Assembly: GCA_009193035.1 (NCBI GenBank)
Contig: SWDT01000248.1
Span: 186,001 to 250,000 of the forward strand
Direction: 5' to 3'
DNA: 64,000 nucleotides
DNA from: Halicephalobus mephisto
Taxonomy: Eukaryota; Nematoda; Chromadorea; Rhabditida; Panagrolaimidae
Shown here one piece after another: positions 21,193 through 33,972 of the stretch. The notes beneath the pieces are model-generated. The model worked only from the letters and a program-made list of their open reading frames with translations, had not been told where the DNA came from and did no database searches. Each line of letters opens with the position of its first letter. The stretch's first letter is position 1. The position numbers and the translations under genes were made by a program.

Positions 21193-22479
21193 ATGCGGAT
21201 TGGGACAGGAGATGAGGAATTTGTTACCGGAAATGGCAACGGTAATAAAATGAATGTACGAATCGATATATTGGAAAATTTATTAAAAGCGGCCGGAGAC
21301 GGAAGTTCGGCGAAAGTGAATTCGTTACGTCAAGCGATTCGTCGGAACAAGGCCGATGTTGCTGATGACACTTATAAGTCTTTAGATTTATTAAGAATGG
21401 TGAGAATTTATTGGAATTCATATATGAAGAAATTTTTTAAGGTGTTCCAACCTGAGATGACGGCGGAAATAAAGCAAATTATCGATCGCCATATTCGGAC
21501 CACGTTTTCCCCTGCTTTTGAGAATCTTCGGAGAAACGGTCATGTGAGGATTTATTGAAAGATTAAAGTGAATTTGTAATTTTAGGAAGTTGGACAAAAA
21601 GAAATCAATGATCTTTGTGTAGGAATCCTCGACGGTGTCCGCGACTCTTATTTGCCGCCGAAAGACACCCCCAAGTGTATCCCGGCGGAGAACTTGCTGA
21701 AACAAACCCCATATAACGAGAAAACCCAGCAACCAGAGACCAGGAAGACCTACGACAGCGACGACAACGAATCCGACTGCAGCGTCGTGAGCCACAACTC
21801 GGCCTTCGGGAGCAACGTTTATGTCGGTGAGTACTGTGGTGATTGGGTTTTAATGTGTCGGTAATCCTAGGTCCTTATGGTTCTGAACTTCGACCAAAGA
21901 AACGAGGACGACCGAGGAAGGTGGACGTCGACACCGGCCGGTCCGGGACCCCCATAATGAACGGATCCGAGCCCATCACCTACCAAGAAGCGATGAAATG
22001 GTGTCCTGACCGGCTGACCCCGACTACCCGGTTTATTCTCGGCTCTAAAGTCAACAAACTCCTAGGGATGGGACACAGAGGCCACATTTTCGTCAAGTAC
22101 CCCAGGATATACCGTTACGTGGGGGACGACGAAGACAAAGCCTGGCTTTTCGATCGGAATATATCCACAAGAATGAGTGGCAAAGTTTTCTTTATGGTTC
22201 TTAATGACGTCATTGAACTCGCTCAACGTGAAAATGCCCCGTGGGTTTTTTACAGTAAGATTTGTAACTTTTTCAAATTTCAGACCTCATATCCAGGGCG
22301 ATCTAGCTAGACATGCATTTCAAGTCCATGAAAAAATCATCGCGAAAATGAAGATCTCAATGCGACCGCTTTTCGAGCAACTCCAGAACAGAATTACTCC
22401 TTTTAAGTCGACGGAACAGCAACAGCCATGTATCCAGCCCCCGGCATTCGGACAGTTCAATTCTTTCCTGATGAATTAA
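21193..22479 (+). CDS. DNTTIP1: DNTTIP1 homologue, MiDAC deacetylase complex subunit
   Basis: Five exons (21193-21399, 21442-21543, 21586-21826, 21871-22240, 22284-22479) with 42-44-bp introns, all in phase, 371 residues. The N-terminal dimerisation part contains DLLRMVFQPEMTAEI, as in human DNTTIP1 (DLLRAVLQPSINEEI). A charged linker follows, then an AT-hook-like KKRGRPRK. The C-terminal SKI/SNO/DAC-type domain holds LTPTTRFILGSKVNKLLGMG, RGHIFVKYPRIYRY and KAWLF. In animals DNTTIP1 scaffolds HDAC1/2 and MIDEAS in the mitotic deacetylase complex, in the nucleus. The last donor (cccc|gtgggt) was chosen because it keeps frame and avoids a 33-bp intron. The start could instead be the ATG at 21250. 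Confidence 0.88.
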
Positions 22480-23033
22480 ATCATAATAATCCTTCGATCT
22501 ATCCCAATAACTTCGTGCATGAAACGTTGCAGATTTTTATTTTCTAAGAAAAAATTTTGGATTTTTAAAATGTTATATTTTCGGTCTGATTATGTGTAGA
22601 GTACAAACGGAATTGGAAAGCTTTGTTGAAAAGAACGATTTAGACAATTTAAATCTTATCCATTGTTCACCTGAGATTGCTTGAGGCAAAATTGATATCC
22701 GGGACCGATTTTACCAATTTAAAAAAAAATTTGAAATTTAAAAAATTTTTATTTTTATTTTTTAAGTCAACGTTATCGACTTTTGAAAAAGTTGAAGATA
22801 ATAGCTTTAGAAAAGCCGCACTTGTATTTGACAGAAATGATCTTCCGGTAGAGAAGTAGTTATTTTAGAATAATTTTCGACATTTGAGTAAGTTGGAGAT
22901 TTGTTTGAAAGAAGCAGGAAACGTAACAAAAAAACCCACATTGGAATGTCCTCCTTCGGCCTGGGTCAAGGAAGACAGTTTATATTCAAAAAAAAAATAT
23001 AAAAAATTTGGATTGTATAATATTAAATAAAAA
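22480..23033. other. Spacer upstream of dat-1
   Basis: Holds a 60-codon frame (22677-22859) and a balanced patch at 22880-22970, neither recognisable. It probably includes dat-1 5' regulatory sequence and 5' UTR. The start codon follows directly on AT-rich DNA, so the leader may be trans-spliced, though no acceptor close to the ATG is clear. Confidence 0.45.
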
Positions 23034-26000
23034 ATGGTTCAACCTACTTTGAAAAAAAATTCTGAAAGTGATTGTGATAATTTTGATTTTTATCAAGAAG
23101 TTCAAAAAAATATTGTTGTTGCTTCTGTAAGTGTCCCGAACGCGTCTAATATCGCCGCAACGACGGGAAACACCAATTCTGCAACCACGCCGAGCTCAAC
23201 GGCTTCTATTCAAGGTAATTTTTAAATTTATTTAAAATTTAAAAACTTATAATGATAAAATTTTAAAATTTTTTAATAATTAAAAACTTATAATCATAAA
23301 ATTTTGAATTTATTTAATAATTAAAAACTTATAATCATAAAATTTTTAAATTTAAAAGTATTTCGAAATTGTGAAGGATTCTGTAGTTTTAAAATGTTTG
23401 AGGACTTTTTAGAATCCAACAAGGAAATTCTGAATTTTTCTAGAATTCTGTATTTTCAGAAGTCTTCTAGAATTTTGGTTTCAAAAATTTTTGGAACTTT
23501 TTAAAATTCTATATAAAGCTCCAGAATCCAACAGAGGATTCTGAAATCTTCTAGAATTTCAATCTCTGAAATTTTCCAGAATCTTGGAAATTTTTGAAAT
23601 TTTCTAGAATCTTTTAGAAGCTTACAGAATTCAATAAAAAAATTCTGCAATTTTTTAGAATTTTAGTTTCAAAAATTTTCTAAAATTCCATGATTTCGTG
23701 TTGTAAAATTTTCAAAGATTTTCAAAATTATTCTAAAATTTCACAGAAAGTTCCAAAATTCAATAAAAAGTTCTCAAATTTTCTAGAATCTTCAAAAATT
23801 CAATGAAATTTTCAAAATTGTTTTAAAATTTAAAAAATTTTCGAAATTTAAAAACTAAATTTTTTTGGATTTTTTGAATTTCTCAGAATCCGGAGAATAA
23901 CTGCCCCAGGGGATCCACCGTGGTTCAGTTATGTTTATTTAATGAAAAATTTGGAAATTTTTATTAAAAAAATAAAATTGAATTTCAGATTATGAACTGG
24001 AAGAAAGAGCAATCCTCAGCAACCAGAGAAATCACGAATACAACACGATTAATCATCATCCACATCACCAACGTGCTTCGATAATGCTCCACGGGACGGG
24101 GACCGTGATTGTCGGGGGAGATCCTGGGGACAGGGAGACTTGGAGCGGGAAAGTGGATTTTCTACTTTCTGTTATCGGATTCGCTGTGGATTTGGCCAAC
24201 GTCTGGAGATTTCCTTATCTCTGTTTCAAAAACGGAGGAGGTAAGTAAACTAACCATACTGTATGAAAATATCTAAAGAGGTCAACAGCAAAATCACAAT
24301 CGACCTGAAAGTCATAGTCAACATCAAAATCAAAGTTGAGGTTGATTTCAAAATCATAATGAACATCCAAATCGGAATCACAACCAGCATCAAAACCAAA
24401 GTTGACCTCGAAATTATGGTCGATGTCGACTTCAATACCAAAGTCGATCTCAAAGTCATAGTCGATATTGAAGTTAAAATCAAACTCAACATTTAAATCA
24501 TAATTGAAGTTAACTTCAAAATCATAATTGAGGTCGATCTCAATATCATAGTCGAGGTCAATTTCAAAATCATAATTGAGGTCGATTTCAAAATCATAGT
24601 CGAGATCAACTTCAAAATCTTAATCAAGGTCAACCTCGAAATCATAATTGAGGTCGACTTCAAAATCATAGTCGAGATCAACTTCAAAATCATAATTGAG
24701 GTCGACTTCAAAATCTTAATCAAGGTCGAATTTAAAATCAAAATCAGTTTCAATTTCGACTGTGACTTTGTATTTTAATTTTAACTTTGACTTTGATGTT
24801 GACCTTCTTACAGACTTGAGTACTGTATTGATTTTTTTTCAGGAGTATTTCTCATCCCTTATACTTTGATGGTTATCCTGGCTGGAATTCCTTTGTTTTT
24901 CATGGAATTAGCATTGGGACAATATTACAGAAAAGGAGCAATATCCACCTGGGGGATGATTTGTCCATTATTCAAGGGAATCGGATATTGTGTGATTTTA
25001 ATTGCCTTTTATACTGATTTTTTTTATAATGTCGTTATTGCTTATTCAGTTCATTTTATTTTCGCCTCATTGACACCTACACTGCCCTGGAGTTCGTGTT
25101 CCAACGACTACAACAGCGAAGCTTGTTATGAACCTACGTGGGATTCTGATTCTCTGCAATGTGCTGTTCCTGAATCCACGACGGTGAACGCTTCATTCAG
25201 ACCTATATCCGCGGCAGAGGAGTACTTTTACAAACACTTCCTGGGAGTCCACGGCGAGAGACGACCAGATGACCACGTCGTCAGAAGTCTGACTCAGCTC
25301 GGGGGTCTGAATTACGAAATGGTCGTTGCCTTAGGGGCTGTTTATGTAATTTGTTACTTTTCGCTTTGGAAAGGGATCAAGATGTCCGGAAAAGTCGTCT
25401 GGTTTACTGCTATATTTCCTTACGTGGTTTTGGGAATATTGTTTATCCGAGGAATAACCTTACCCGGATCCGAAAAAGGCATAGAGTACTACTTGAGACC
25501 AAATATCGAAATGCTCAAAGTCCCCAGTGTCTGGCAAGACGCCGCTACTCAGGTTTTTTTCTCCTTAGGACCTGGTTTCGGGGTACTTATGGCTTATTCA
25601 AGCTACAACCAATTCCACAACAACGTCTACTTCGACGCCTTGATGACCAGCGCCATCAACTGCATCACCAGTTTTCTTTCCGGTTTTGTCATTTTCGCTG
25701 TAAGTTTAAAAATATAAAAATTAAATTTAAAAAAAAATTAAATTGAAAAAAAAAATATTAAAATTTAAAATATAAAATTTTTTTAAAATAAAAAGCTAGA
25801 AAAATAGAAAATATTTAAAATTTAAAAATATTAAAATTAGAAATTTTTAAAAATGTAATTTTTCTGAAAATTTAAAATTTTAGATCCTTGGTTATATGTC
25901 TTGTAAAAGCGGAAAACCGATCAGCGAAGTCGCTCAGGAAGGTCCAGGATTGGTCTTCGTCGTGTACCCTGAGGCACTGGCGACCATGCCAGGGGCTTGG

Positions 26001-28104
26001 TTGTGGTCTGTGATTTTCTTCTTGATGCTTTTGACTCTCGGATTAGATAGCTCAGTAAGTTTTTTATTTTTTTTTACTTCTTTATTTTTTTTAAATTTAA
26101 ATTTTTCTTAAATTTAAATTTTTTTTAAATCTTTAATTTTTTTTTACATCTTTATTTTTTTTAAATTTAAATTTAATTTTTTTTTTAATTTTAATTTTTT
26201 TCAGTTTGGCGGATCTGAAGCTATCATCACGGCCTTGTGTGACGAATTCCAATGGATCAAGAAACATCGAGAACTTTTTATTGCTTTTCTTTTTTCCTTT
26301 TACATGATAATCGGACTTCTGATGTGTACCAAAGGTGGGATTCTGGTAATGGAATGGCTGATAGTATACGGTACAACTTGGGGATTATTAATCGTCGTTT
26401 TTTGCGAAACCATGGTTATTTCCTTTTGTTACGGTAAAAAAGTATTTTTTAAAATTGTTATTAAGTCGTAAATTATAGGAATTGACCGTTTTGTCGGCGA
26501 CATTGACGACATGCTGGGCTTCAAGCCTGGATATTACTGGAGGGTCTGCTGGAAAGTCGCTGGTCCCATTTTCCTACTGGTAAGTTTTAATTAACTGTTA
26601 TTGAAAATCAAAAATGAACATTTTACAAAAGTTTTTAAAGAGAAAGTCAAGATTTCCAAGGAAATTTAAGAATTTAAGTAAAAAGAAAAAAGAGAAAGAA
26701 GAAGTGTGAGAAAAAAAGAAACAGAAAAAGAAAGAAAAAAGAGAGAAAGTAGAGAGTAAGAAAAGAGAGAGTGAGAAATAAAGGAGAAAAGGGAGAGAAA
26801 CAAAGAAAAGAAAGAAAATAGAGAGTAAGTAGAGAGTAAGAAAAGAGAGAAACGAAGAAAGAGAAAAAGAAAGTGAGAGAGCGCATGAAGAAGCGAGTCG
26901 ATTCCAATGATAAGTTACCAGATTTACCATTTTTTCCATCTTCGTAGCTTTCTCTCCCTTTGCGCGGGAATTCGAAAATTCCAAAAACGTCGCTTTTTTA
27001 AAATTACAACATATACATTATTTTAAAAATTTTCACGAAATTCCCCCGACACGAATTTCGGGGACTTTCCAAAATCTACAGTAGGATGTAATTTCTTTCA
27101 AATTGTTCCAGAAGTTTTCACATCAATCCTAAAAAGTACAAAAATTTATATTTTGCAATTCTGAAAATTTTGTACAAAATTTAAATATAAAAAACACACG
27201 ATTACAGTAACCTTAGAAAAAATTAATTTTATAAAAATAATTGAAAAATATTCAGGCAATGATCATGAGCAATTTCATCAACTACGTTCCTCTGACTTAC
27301 CAAGATTACAATTATCCAACCGCAGCGAACATAATCGGGATCTTTTTTGCACTTTCCGCGGTCTCGGCCATTCCTATCTACGCAGTCTACAGACTCTATC
27401 ACGAAAAAGGAGATACCTTCATGGAAGTAAGTTCAAAAACTGTAAAATTAAAACTAAAATTAAAATTAAATTTAAAACTGAAAAATAAAATTAAATTTAA
27501 AACTAAAATTAAAATTAAATTTAAAACTGAAAGATAAAATTAAATTTAAAATTAAAAAGTAAAATTACATTTAAATTTAGAACTAAAACTAAAACTTAAA
27601 AGTAAAATTAAATTTAAAACTGAAAGATAAAATTATAAATTTAAAATTAAAACTGAAAAATAAAATTAAAATTAAAACTAAAAAATGAAATTATAAATTT
27701 AAAATTAAAACTGAAAAATAAAATAAAATTTAAATTTAAATTTAAAAATAATTTTTCAAAATTTAAATTTAAAAATTCTTAAATAATTTAAATTTTTTAA
27801 TGTAATTTTGAATTTTCCAAGTTGTTTAATTCTTCAATTTTTTATAATTTAAATTTTTAAGTTATTTAATTCTTTAATTCTTTAAATTTTTTAATGTAAT
27901 TTTGAATTTTCCAAGTTGTTTAATTCTTTAATTTTTTAAAATTTAAATTTTCGATTTAATTTTGAAATTTTTAATTCAAATTCGTTTCAGAAACTGAAAT
28001 CATCCCTGATCCCTGTCAAAGTAAGCAATCCCGGCCTGTTCAATCGTGGTCATCTGAACAACAACAACAACAACTTTCATTCAACCACAGATATAATGTT
28101 ATAG
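23034..28104 (+). CDS. dat-1: Dopamine transporter (SLC6, Na+/Cl- coupled)
   Basis: Eight exons (23034-23214, 23989-24240, 24843-25699, 25884-26054, 26205-26433, 26479-26579, 27256-27426, 27991-28104), in phase, 691 residues, 12 predicted membrane helices. Helix 1 reads [17 protein letters not shown]; Asp128 is the monoamine-binding aspartate, and the Ala in DLANVW matches the insect dopamine transporter. Other diagnostic segments are [56 protein letters not shown] and [17 protein letters not shown] large loop after helix 3 has two Cys (SSCSN, SEACYE). It recovers released dopamine into neurons. The N-terminus is long and Ser/Thr/Asn-rich; the tail has six Asn in a row. Two introns hold repeat arrays. 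The insect DAT match favours dat-1 over the serotonin transporter. Confidence 0.9.
24280..24780. repeat. AAAATCATAGTCGAGGTC degenerate array in dat-1 intron 2
   Basis: About 500 bases of ~18-base units such as TTCAAAATCATAATTGAGG and TCGACTTCAAAATCATAG. They are the reverse-sense relatives of the TTTGACTTTGAAGTT arrays. Open frames on both strands are by-products of the period. Confidence 0.85.
26640..26990. repeat. Polypurine tract joined to dispersed repeat in dat-1 intron 6
   Basis: 26680-26890 is GA-rich (GAAAAGAGAGA blocks). It is followed by GAGTCGATTCC, TTACCAGATTTACCA and TTTGCGCGGGAATTCGAAAATT, a full copy of the dispersed family. The order purine tract then repeat body is the same as at 2875-3140 and 29300-29450. 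Confidence 0.8.
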
Positions 28105-28208
28105 GATTTTTATAATTTTTAACAATTTAAAAAATCATAGATGTTCGAAAAATTAATCTTTAGATTTTTATTATTCTTCGTAATACTCGCATAAATTTTT
28201 ATGCTATG

Positions 28209-28214
28209 AATAAA
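28209..28214 (+). terminator. Polyadenylation signal of dat-1
   Basis: AATAAA about 105 bases after the dat-1 stop codon, repeated with a second AATAAA-like word just downstream. It is in the short convergent gap before cut-6. Confidence 0.55.
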
Positions 28215-28271
28215 TAAACAATAAATAATCATTTTATACAATATGATTGTTTTTGAAGATTTTTAATTTTT

Positions 28272-31200
28272 TTAATTTTTTATTCTGAAAGTTGTTTTAA
28301 ACCTTCGGGAAATCCAGAATCCTACCGTACACCCGGCCAGGATCAAATTCAAGGCCGCTAATCCGGCTAGGATTATCAGTGGGTTACTGTAGGGTTCCCC
28401 GATTCTGGTACTTGAAACGTCTTCTTCGAAAAGTGGGCAATCGGTGATGTCCGCGAAGTCTTCATCGACTACCATGATCGGTTTTGTGAAGACGTCGAAG
28501 GTGTCTGGATCGGTTCTTGAAGGATTTCGGATTTTCCGAAGTTTCTTTCCGTGCTGAATCAGAGCATCGTGGGTGTGATGAGCAGCGGTCTCGGGGCAGT
28601 CGGGAGGGGTGATGCCGGCACAACCCCCGTCGTACTTTAGACAAAGAGTTACTTGGCATTGGAATTGTAAAACTGGTCTGTCGGCGTATTTGAACACGTG
28701 ATAAGCTTTGGTGGCTAATCTTAACGAAGAATCATATTCTGGAGTCGAAAGAAGAACAGCATCCAGACCACAGCCCTTGTTGTCCAGGATATCCACTCGA
28801 TCCCCGAAACCGTTATCCACGTAACAGGAATGGACCAACATTCCGAAAGTGTCTTGGTTGTTCTGCTCGACGCACTCCCATCGGTGATAGACAGACTGGC
28901 CCAGAGTGGCATACTGTACTATGGGGCCGTTAGGACTGTCCTTCCGAAGAGTGTACTCACACACCGGCATCTGATACATTTTCTGACGGAATTGGGTCGT
29001 TATCATGCTAAATTAAAATTATACAAAAAATTAAAATAAATTTTATAAAAAATCCTACAAATAATTCCGGAAAATTTAAGAATCTTTGATTCCAGATATT
29101 ACTTCCAAAATCATATTATTTAGAAAATTAAAAATAAATCTTACTATAAAGTAGTTTTAGAATTTAGGTAAAAGGAGAGCGAGTGGATTACCAAATTTAT
29201 CATTTCTCCCACTTCCGGAGCTCTTTCCTTTTCGTGAGAATTCAAATGTTCGAAAAAAAATGAAATATTTTTGCAAAATTTCAGGATTTTTAAAAAAATG
29301 TAAAATTTAGGTAAAAAAGTAGAAAAAGAGGAGAGAGCGAACGAGAGAGAGAGGACAGTGCGAGTCGATTTTTGTAGAAAGTTGCCTGATTCCCAAGATT
29401 TGCCCGTTTTTCCATTTCTATCACTCTCTCGTCCTCTGCGCGCGAATTCAAAAATTCCTTTTAATTTTAAGAATTTCTTGACGCAAATTTTTGAAATTTC
29501 ATTAAAAAGTTTAAAATTTAGGTAAAAAAAAAGCGAAATGACAGTGCGAATTGATTTTCGTAGAAAGTTGCCTGATTTTCAAGATTTGCCACTTTTTCCA
29601 TTTTTATAATTTTTTCTCACTTTTTGTGCGAATTCGGAAATTTCAAAAAATAATTTTTTTTAAACTTAAAATACTTGTTAATTAAGTTTGAATAATTAAA
29701 AATCAACGAACCTGACTTCTAGGGGTACTGTGACGCTTTTTTCAGCTTCCATATAAAAACATTGGATTTTCACCGTTTGATCCACTTTCGTCATGAACAA
29801 AGAATGAAACATGAAAACTACGGTCATCTCGACGAAGATTCCTCGTGGATTTAAGGATCGATATCGGTGGACATTGCAGCTGTTAAAAGGCACAGTAATC
29901 CCGATGCTTTTGGGATCAGGGAAGGCCTCCGGACCGGCTCTGCATCCTTCGTCGTGGAAGTGATCCATCACGAACACATAACCGTCGAAGGGCTTCTTGG
30001 TTGACGCCCGAACACCGATCCTATCTGGAGCGCAGATTATGTCCGGTGTTCCCGGACGGAATTCCGTTTTACACATATCCCATGTGATTGATTCCGCGAG
30101 AGATTGATCGAGTTCTTCAAATGTTTCAACAGTGAACACCCTGAGGGCATTGCCGGTTATTTGATGTAATTGATGAACGTTGACCAAGTTAGTTACACCT
30201 ATGGCATAGGCCATGACGTGGGCGTCACGAAGTCTCTGGGCGGGTTCGGCGACGTTGTCCTGGGATTGGCCGTCTGTGACGACGATCACCACCCGGGGTA
30301 CTGTACCCCCTCTAGCCCCCTGGAATCCGTTCTCCAGAGCAAACTGCAGAGCAGATCCGGTGTTCGTGGCCCCGGACTGGAATCTGATCCTCCGGACGGC
30401 GGATTCCAGCTGACCGGGATTCGTATATTGATTCAGAGATATCTCCAAAGTCGGCGTTTCTGCAAATTGAATAACGGCCAAATGACTGGTCGTCTCGGAT
30501 ACATTCAATCTCCTCGCCAAGTGAGCAGCAAAGTTCAACTGCAACTGGAAAGTCTCATCTCCAATAGAGCCAGATCCGTCCAAAATCAGAACCAAATCCA
30601 CCGTATTATTCGTCACACATTCTAAAAATACAAAATTTAAAAAATTAAATTTTTTTTAAAATATAAAATTTAAAAAATTTATTTTTTTTAAATCAATATT
30701 TTTTAATTTCAAAGATATTCCAAATTTAATTATTTAACAAATTTCTTATTTTAAAAAAATACAAAATTTAAAAAATTATTTTTTTTTAAAATACAAAATT
30801 TAAAAAATTAAATTTTTTAAAATACAAAATTTTAAAAATTAAATTTTAAAAAAATACAAAATTTAAAAAATTTATTTTTTTTAAATCAATATTTTTTAAT
30901 TTCAAAGATATTCCAAATTTTTTTTATTTTGTAAAAACGTATTTTTAAAGAAAATTATGAAATTTCTAAATTAAGATATAAATTCTAAAATTGGATAAAT
31001 TTAAAAATTAAAAATAAATTTTGCAAATTTTAAAAAATTTTCAGAATCTCCATTTTTGGATGATTTCAGAAATTTCCATTGGATTCTGGAAAGTTTGAAA
31101 ATTTTTTACAAAATTTCGAAAAATTCTGAATTTTTAAGAAATTTCGGAAATCTTAGAAAATTTTGAAAATATTTAGTTTTTAAAAAATTTCGAAAATTTT

Positions 31201-32258
31201 TATTTTGAACATTTTAAAAATAAAAAAGTTTTAAAAAATATCATAAGCTAAAAAATCTTTAAAATGTTAGAAAATTTTAAAATTTTATAAAATTAAATAA
31301 TATTTTTAAAATTTTATGAATTTTAAAAAAATCTAAAAATTTCCAACCATTTTAGAAACCTATAAAAAATGAAAAATTTCAGAATCCATATTGTTTTGGA
31401 AGTCTTCAAAAATTGTTCAGAAAATTTTTGAATATTTCAGAAAACTATAATTTTCAAAAGTTTCGGAATTTTTCGGATTTTGCAAAATTTTAAAGAATTT
31501 TTAATAAATTTAGAAATCTTTTATTGCATTACGGTATATTTTGGAAATTCTCCATAAAAATTTAGAAAAATTCAGAAGTTTCCAGAAAATTCTAGAAGAC
31601 TTCAAAAAACAAATGAGTTTTGAAAATTTTATAAAATTTTAAACTTTTTTAATTTTTTTATTGAATTCTGGAATGTTTGGAAATTTTATAAAATTTTAAA
31701 CTTTTTCAATTTTTTATTGAATTTTGAAATGTTCTAAAAATTTTCCGTAAGATCTTAGAAAATTCCAGAAACTTCTAGGACTTCAGAAATTCCAGAAATC
31801 TCCAGAATCATTTATTAGATTCTAGAATACTCTAAAAACTTGTGGAATTTTGAGAAATTTCAGAAACTTCTAGAACTTCAAAAATTCCAGAAGTCTCCAG
31901 AATCCTTTATTAGATTCTAAAACATTCCAAAAATTCTTCATATAATTTCATAAGACTTCAGAATCTTCCACAAGGTTCCTGAAAATTTCGAAATTTCCGA
32001 AAAATGTTGAAATTTTTCAATAATTTCAAAATTTTTCAATTGAATTCTGGAATAATTTGAAAACTTTCATGAAATTTTCAGAATTCAAAAATCTTTAAGA
32101 AACTATATTATTGATTAATTGAAAATTAAAAAAATACCTTTGATGAGTTCTGAATCCACCAGTCCGTTGTCGATAGGGATGGCCCAAATAACACAAGAAA
32201 AAATCAGGACAGTCAAAAGGACTGTCCTACCCGGCAAAATTTCTTTTTTAAAACTCAT
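28272..32258 (-). CDS. cut-6: Cuticlin with VWA and ZP domains
   Basis: Three exons on the minus strand (32258-32138, 30621-29712, 29007-28272), in phase, 588 residues. A signal peptide (TVLLTVLIFSCVIWA) is followed by a von Willebrand A domain with an intact metal site: DGSGS at residues 55-59, a Thr in SGATNTGSAL, and VTDGQSQD. A cuticlin ZP domain follows, with the markers MPVCEYTLRKDSPNGP, VYHRWECV and FGMLVHSCYVDNG and paired cysteines. There is one C-terminal transmembrane helix and a basic tail (SRRFKTTFRIKN). The VWA+ZP combination and the length are those of worm CUT-6, a polymerising apical matrix protein needed for body shape and dauer alae. Intron 2 holds three dispersed repeats; intron 1 (1.5 kb) is AT-rich. 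Confidence 0.88.
29160..29650. repeat. Three dispersed-repeat units in cut-6 intron 2
   Basis: Three successive units in the same orientation (about 29160-29250, 29290-29470, 29515-29650). Units 2 and 3 together read as the reverse complement of 55760-56100, including matching interval sequence (ATTAAAAAGTTTAAAATTT), so the pair was copied as one block. Confidence 0.85.
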
Positions 32259-33972
32259 TGCATTCTAAAAATTAAAAATTAGAAAAAAAATTAAAATTAA
32301 AAATAAAAAAAATAAAAATCTCGAATTTCTTTAAAAATTTAAAATTAAAAAAAATAAAATTTTGAATTTCTTTAAAAATAAAATTTCGAATTTCTTAAAA
32401 AATTTTATTTTTAATTTAAAAAAAAAAACAAAAAATTTTACGTAAATTTGATCCTTTTACTTTCGAAATCATAATAAATCAGATTCGATCAATTTAATGA
32501 ATTCTATTTTCTTCCAGAAGCCACCCCGAGGAAAGGATAAGGCCTCTGGCGATAGAGTGAATCGTTTTCGCACTTTTTGCGGTTTCGGAAGGATAACGCC
32601 AGGGGCATCAAATCTCCATATGGAAGACATCCGAGATCAGAAATGATTGTCTCGAAAAAGACAAAAATCTAGACAATTTTCTAAACCGTCAAAAATCGGA
32701 TGTGATTTTGAGAGAAAACGAGGATAAAATAATTCCGAAAAATTTTTCCCAATTTTCACCTCTGAAAATTCATTTTTCACGATAAAAATTTTTGCGAAAA
32801 ATTAAATTAGACATAACGTTCAAAATTGATCATTTTCGAAATAAATTACTTTTCAGATTAATTAACGGTCTTCAAAAAAACAAAAAAAAATAAAAAAAAC
32901 AAAAATATAAAATTCGAAAAATAAAAATTTAAAAATATTTTTAATTTTTTTAAAACTTTTTTTAATTTTAAAAATACTTTTTTAATTTTTTTTAATTTTT
33001 AAATATTTTTTTAAAACTTTTTTTAATTTTAAAAATATATTTTTAATTTTTAAATATTTTTTTACACTTTTTTTTTATTTTTAAAATATATTTTTAATTT
33101 TTTTTAATTTTAAAAATACTTTTTTAAAACTTTTTTTAATTTTAAAAATATTTTTTAAATTTTTTTTAATTTTATAAATTTAAAAAAAAATAAAAAACTT
33201 AAAATAAATTAGTTTAAAAAATTGGTGTCAAATAATTTGACATTGAGAAATGGGATCCTTGTTTCAAACCTTAAATCTGCAATTATTTTTTCTAATTTGT
33301 CTTTTTTCTTGATTTTTTTCCCCGTATATCATTCCCGACCTAAATAAAAGTGAATACCAGAAATTGATTTCGTATCATCCACTGTTTTGTATCACTTTTT
33401 AAAACTTGCTGATTTTCTTCAATCTAGCTTTTAACCTGTTTTGAAAGTTTTAAATTACCATAAAAAAATAAAAAATAAAAATTATTTTAAAAAATCTAAA
33501 ATTATCTTAAAAAATAAAAATTACTTTAAAATTTTTAAATATTTTTAAAATAAAAATTATTTTAAAAAAATAAAAATTATTTTTAAAAATCTAAAATTAT
33601 CTTTAAAAAAATTTTAAATTATTTTTAAAAAGTTTTAAATATTTTTAAAAAATAAAAATTATTTTAAAAAATATCATTAAAATTTTAAATTATTTTAAAA
33701 AATTTTTAAATTAAAATCATTTTCAAAATTATCTTTAAAAAATAAACTTTAAATTATTATAAAAATTATAAAATTTAATTTATAAAAAAATTCATTTATA
33801 ATGCTTTAAAAAAATACCGTAATCACACTAAAAATAAAAAACCGGGGTTAAAAAATTAAGTGCCAAATTCATTATCAGAAAGATCTTTGGTAAATAGGAA
33901 AGTGCAATTAGACCTCCACAACAATTAGCCTAGTATCTATCGAAAAATAAATATAATTCTATATAATGTCAA
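32259..33972. other. Spacer upstream of cut-6
   Basis: Mostly A/T runs (TTTTTTAATTTTAAAAATA units at 32930-33180; TTTTAAAAAATAAAAATTA at 33470-33720). A balanced block at 32505-32680 (CCACCCCGAGGAAAGGATAA) is the best candidate for cut-6 promoter sequence. It has no open frame of note. Confidence 0.5.

Noticed and set aside
24866..28104. Serotonin transporter (mod-5) as the identity of the SLC6 gene
   Set aside because: Helix 1 ([10 protein letters not shown]), the YPEALATMP block and DSSFGGSEAI match the insect dopamine transporter more closely than serotonin transporters.
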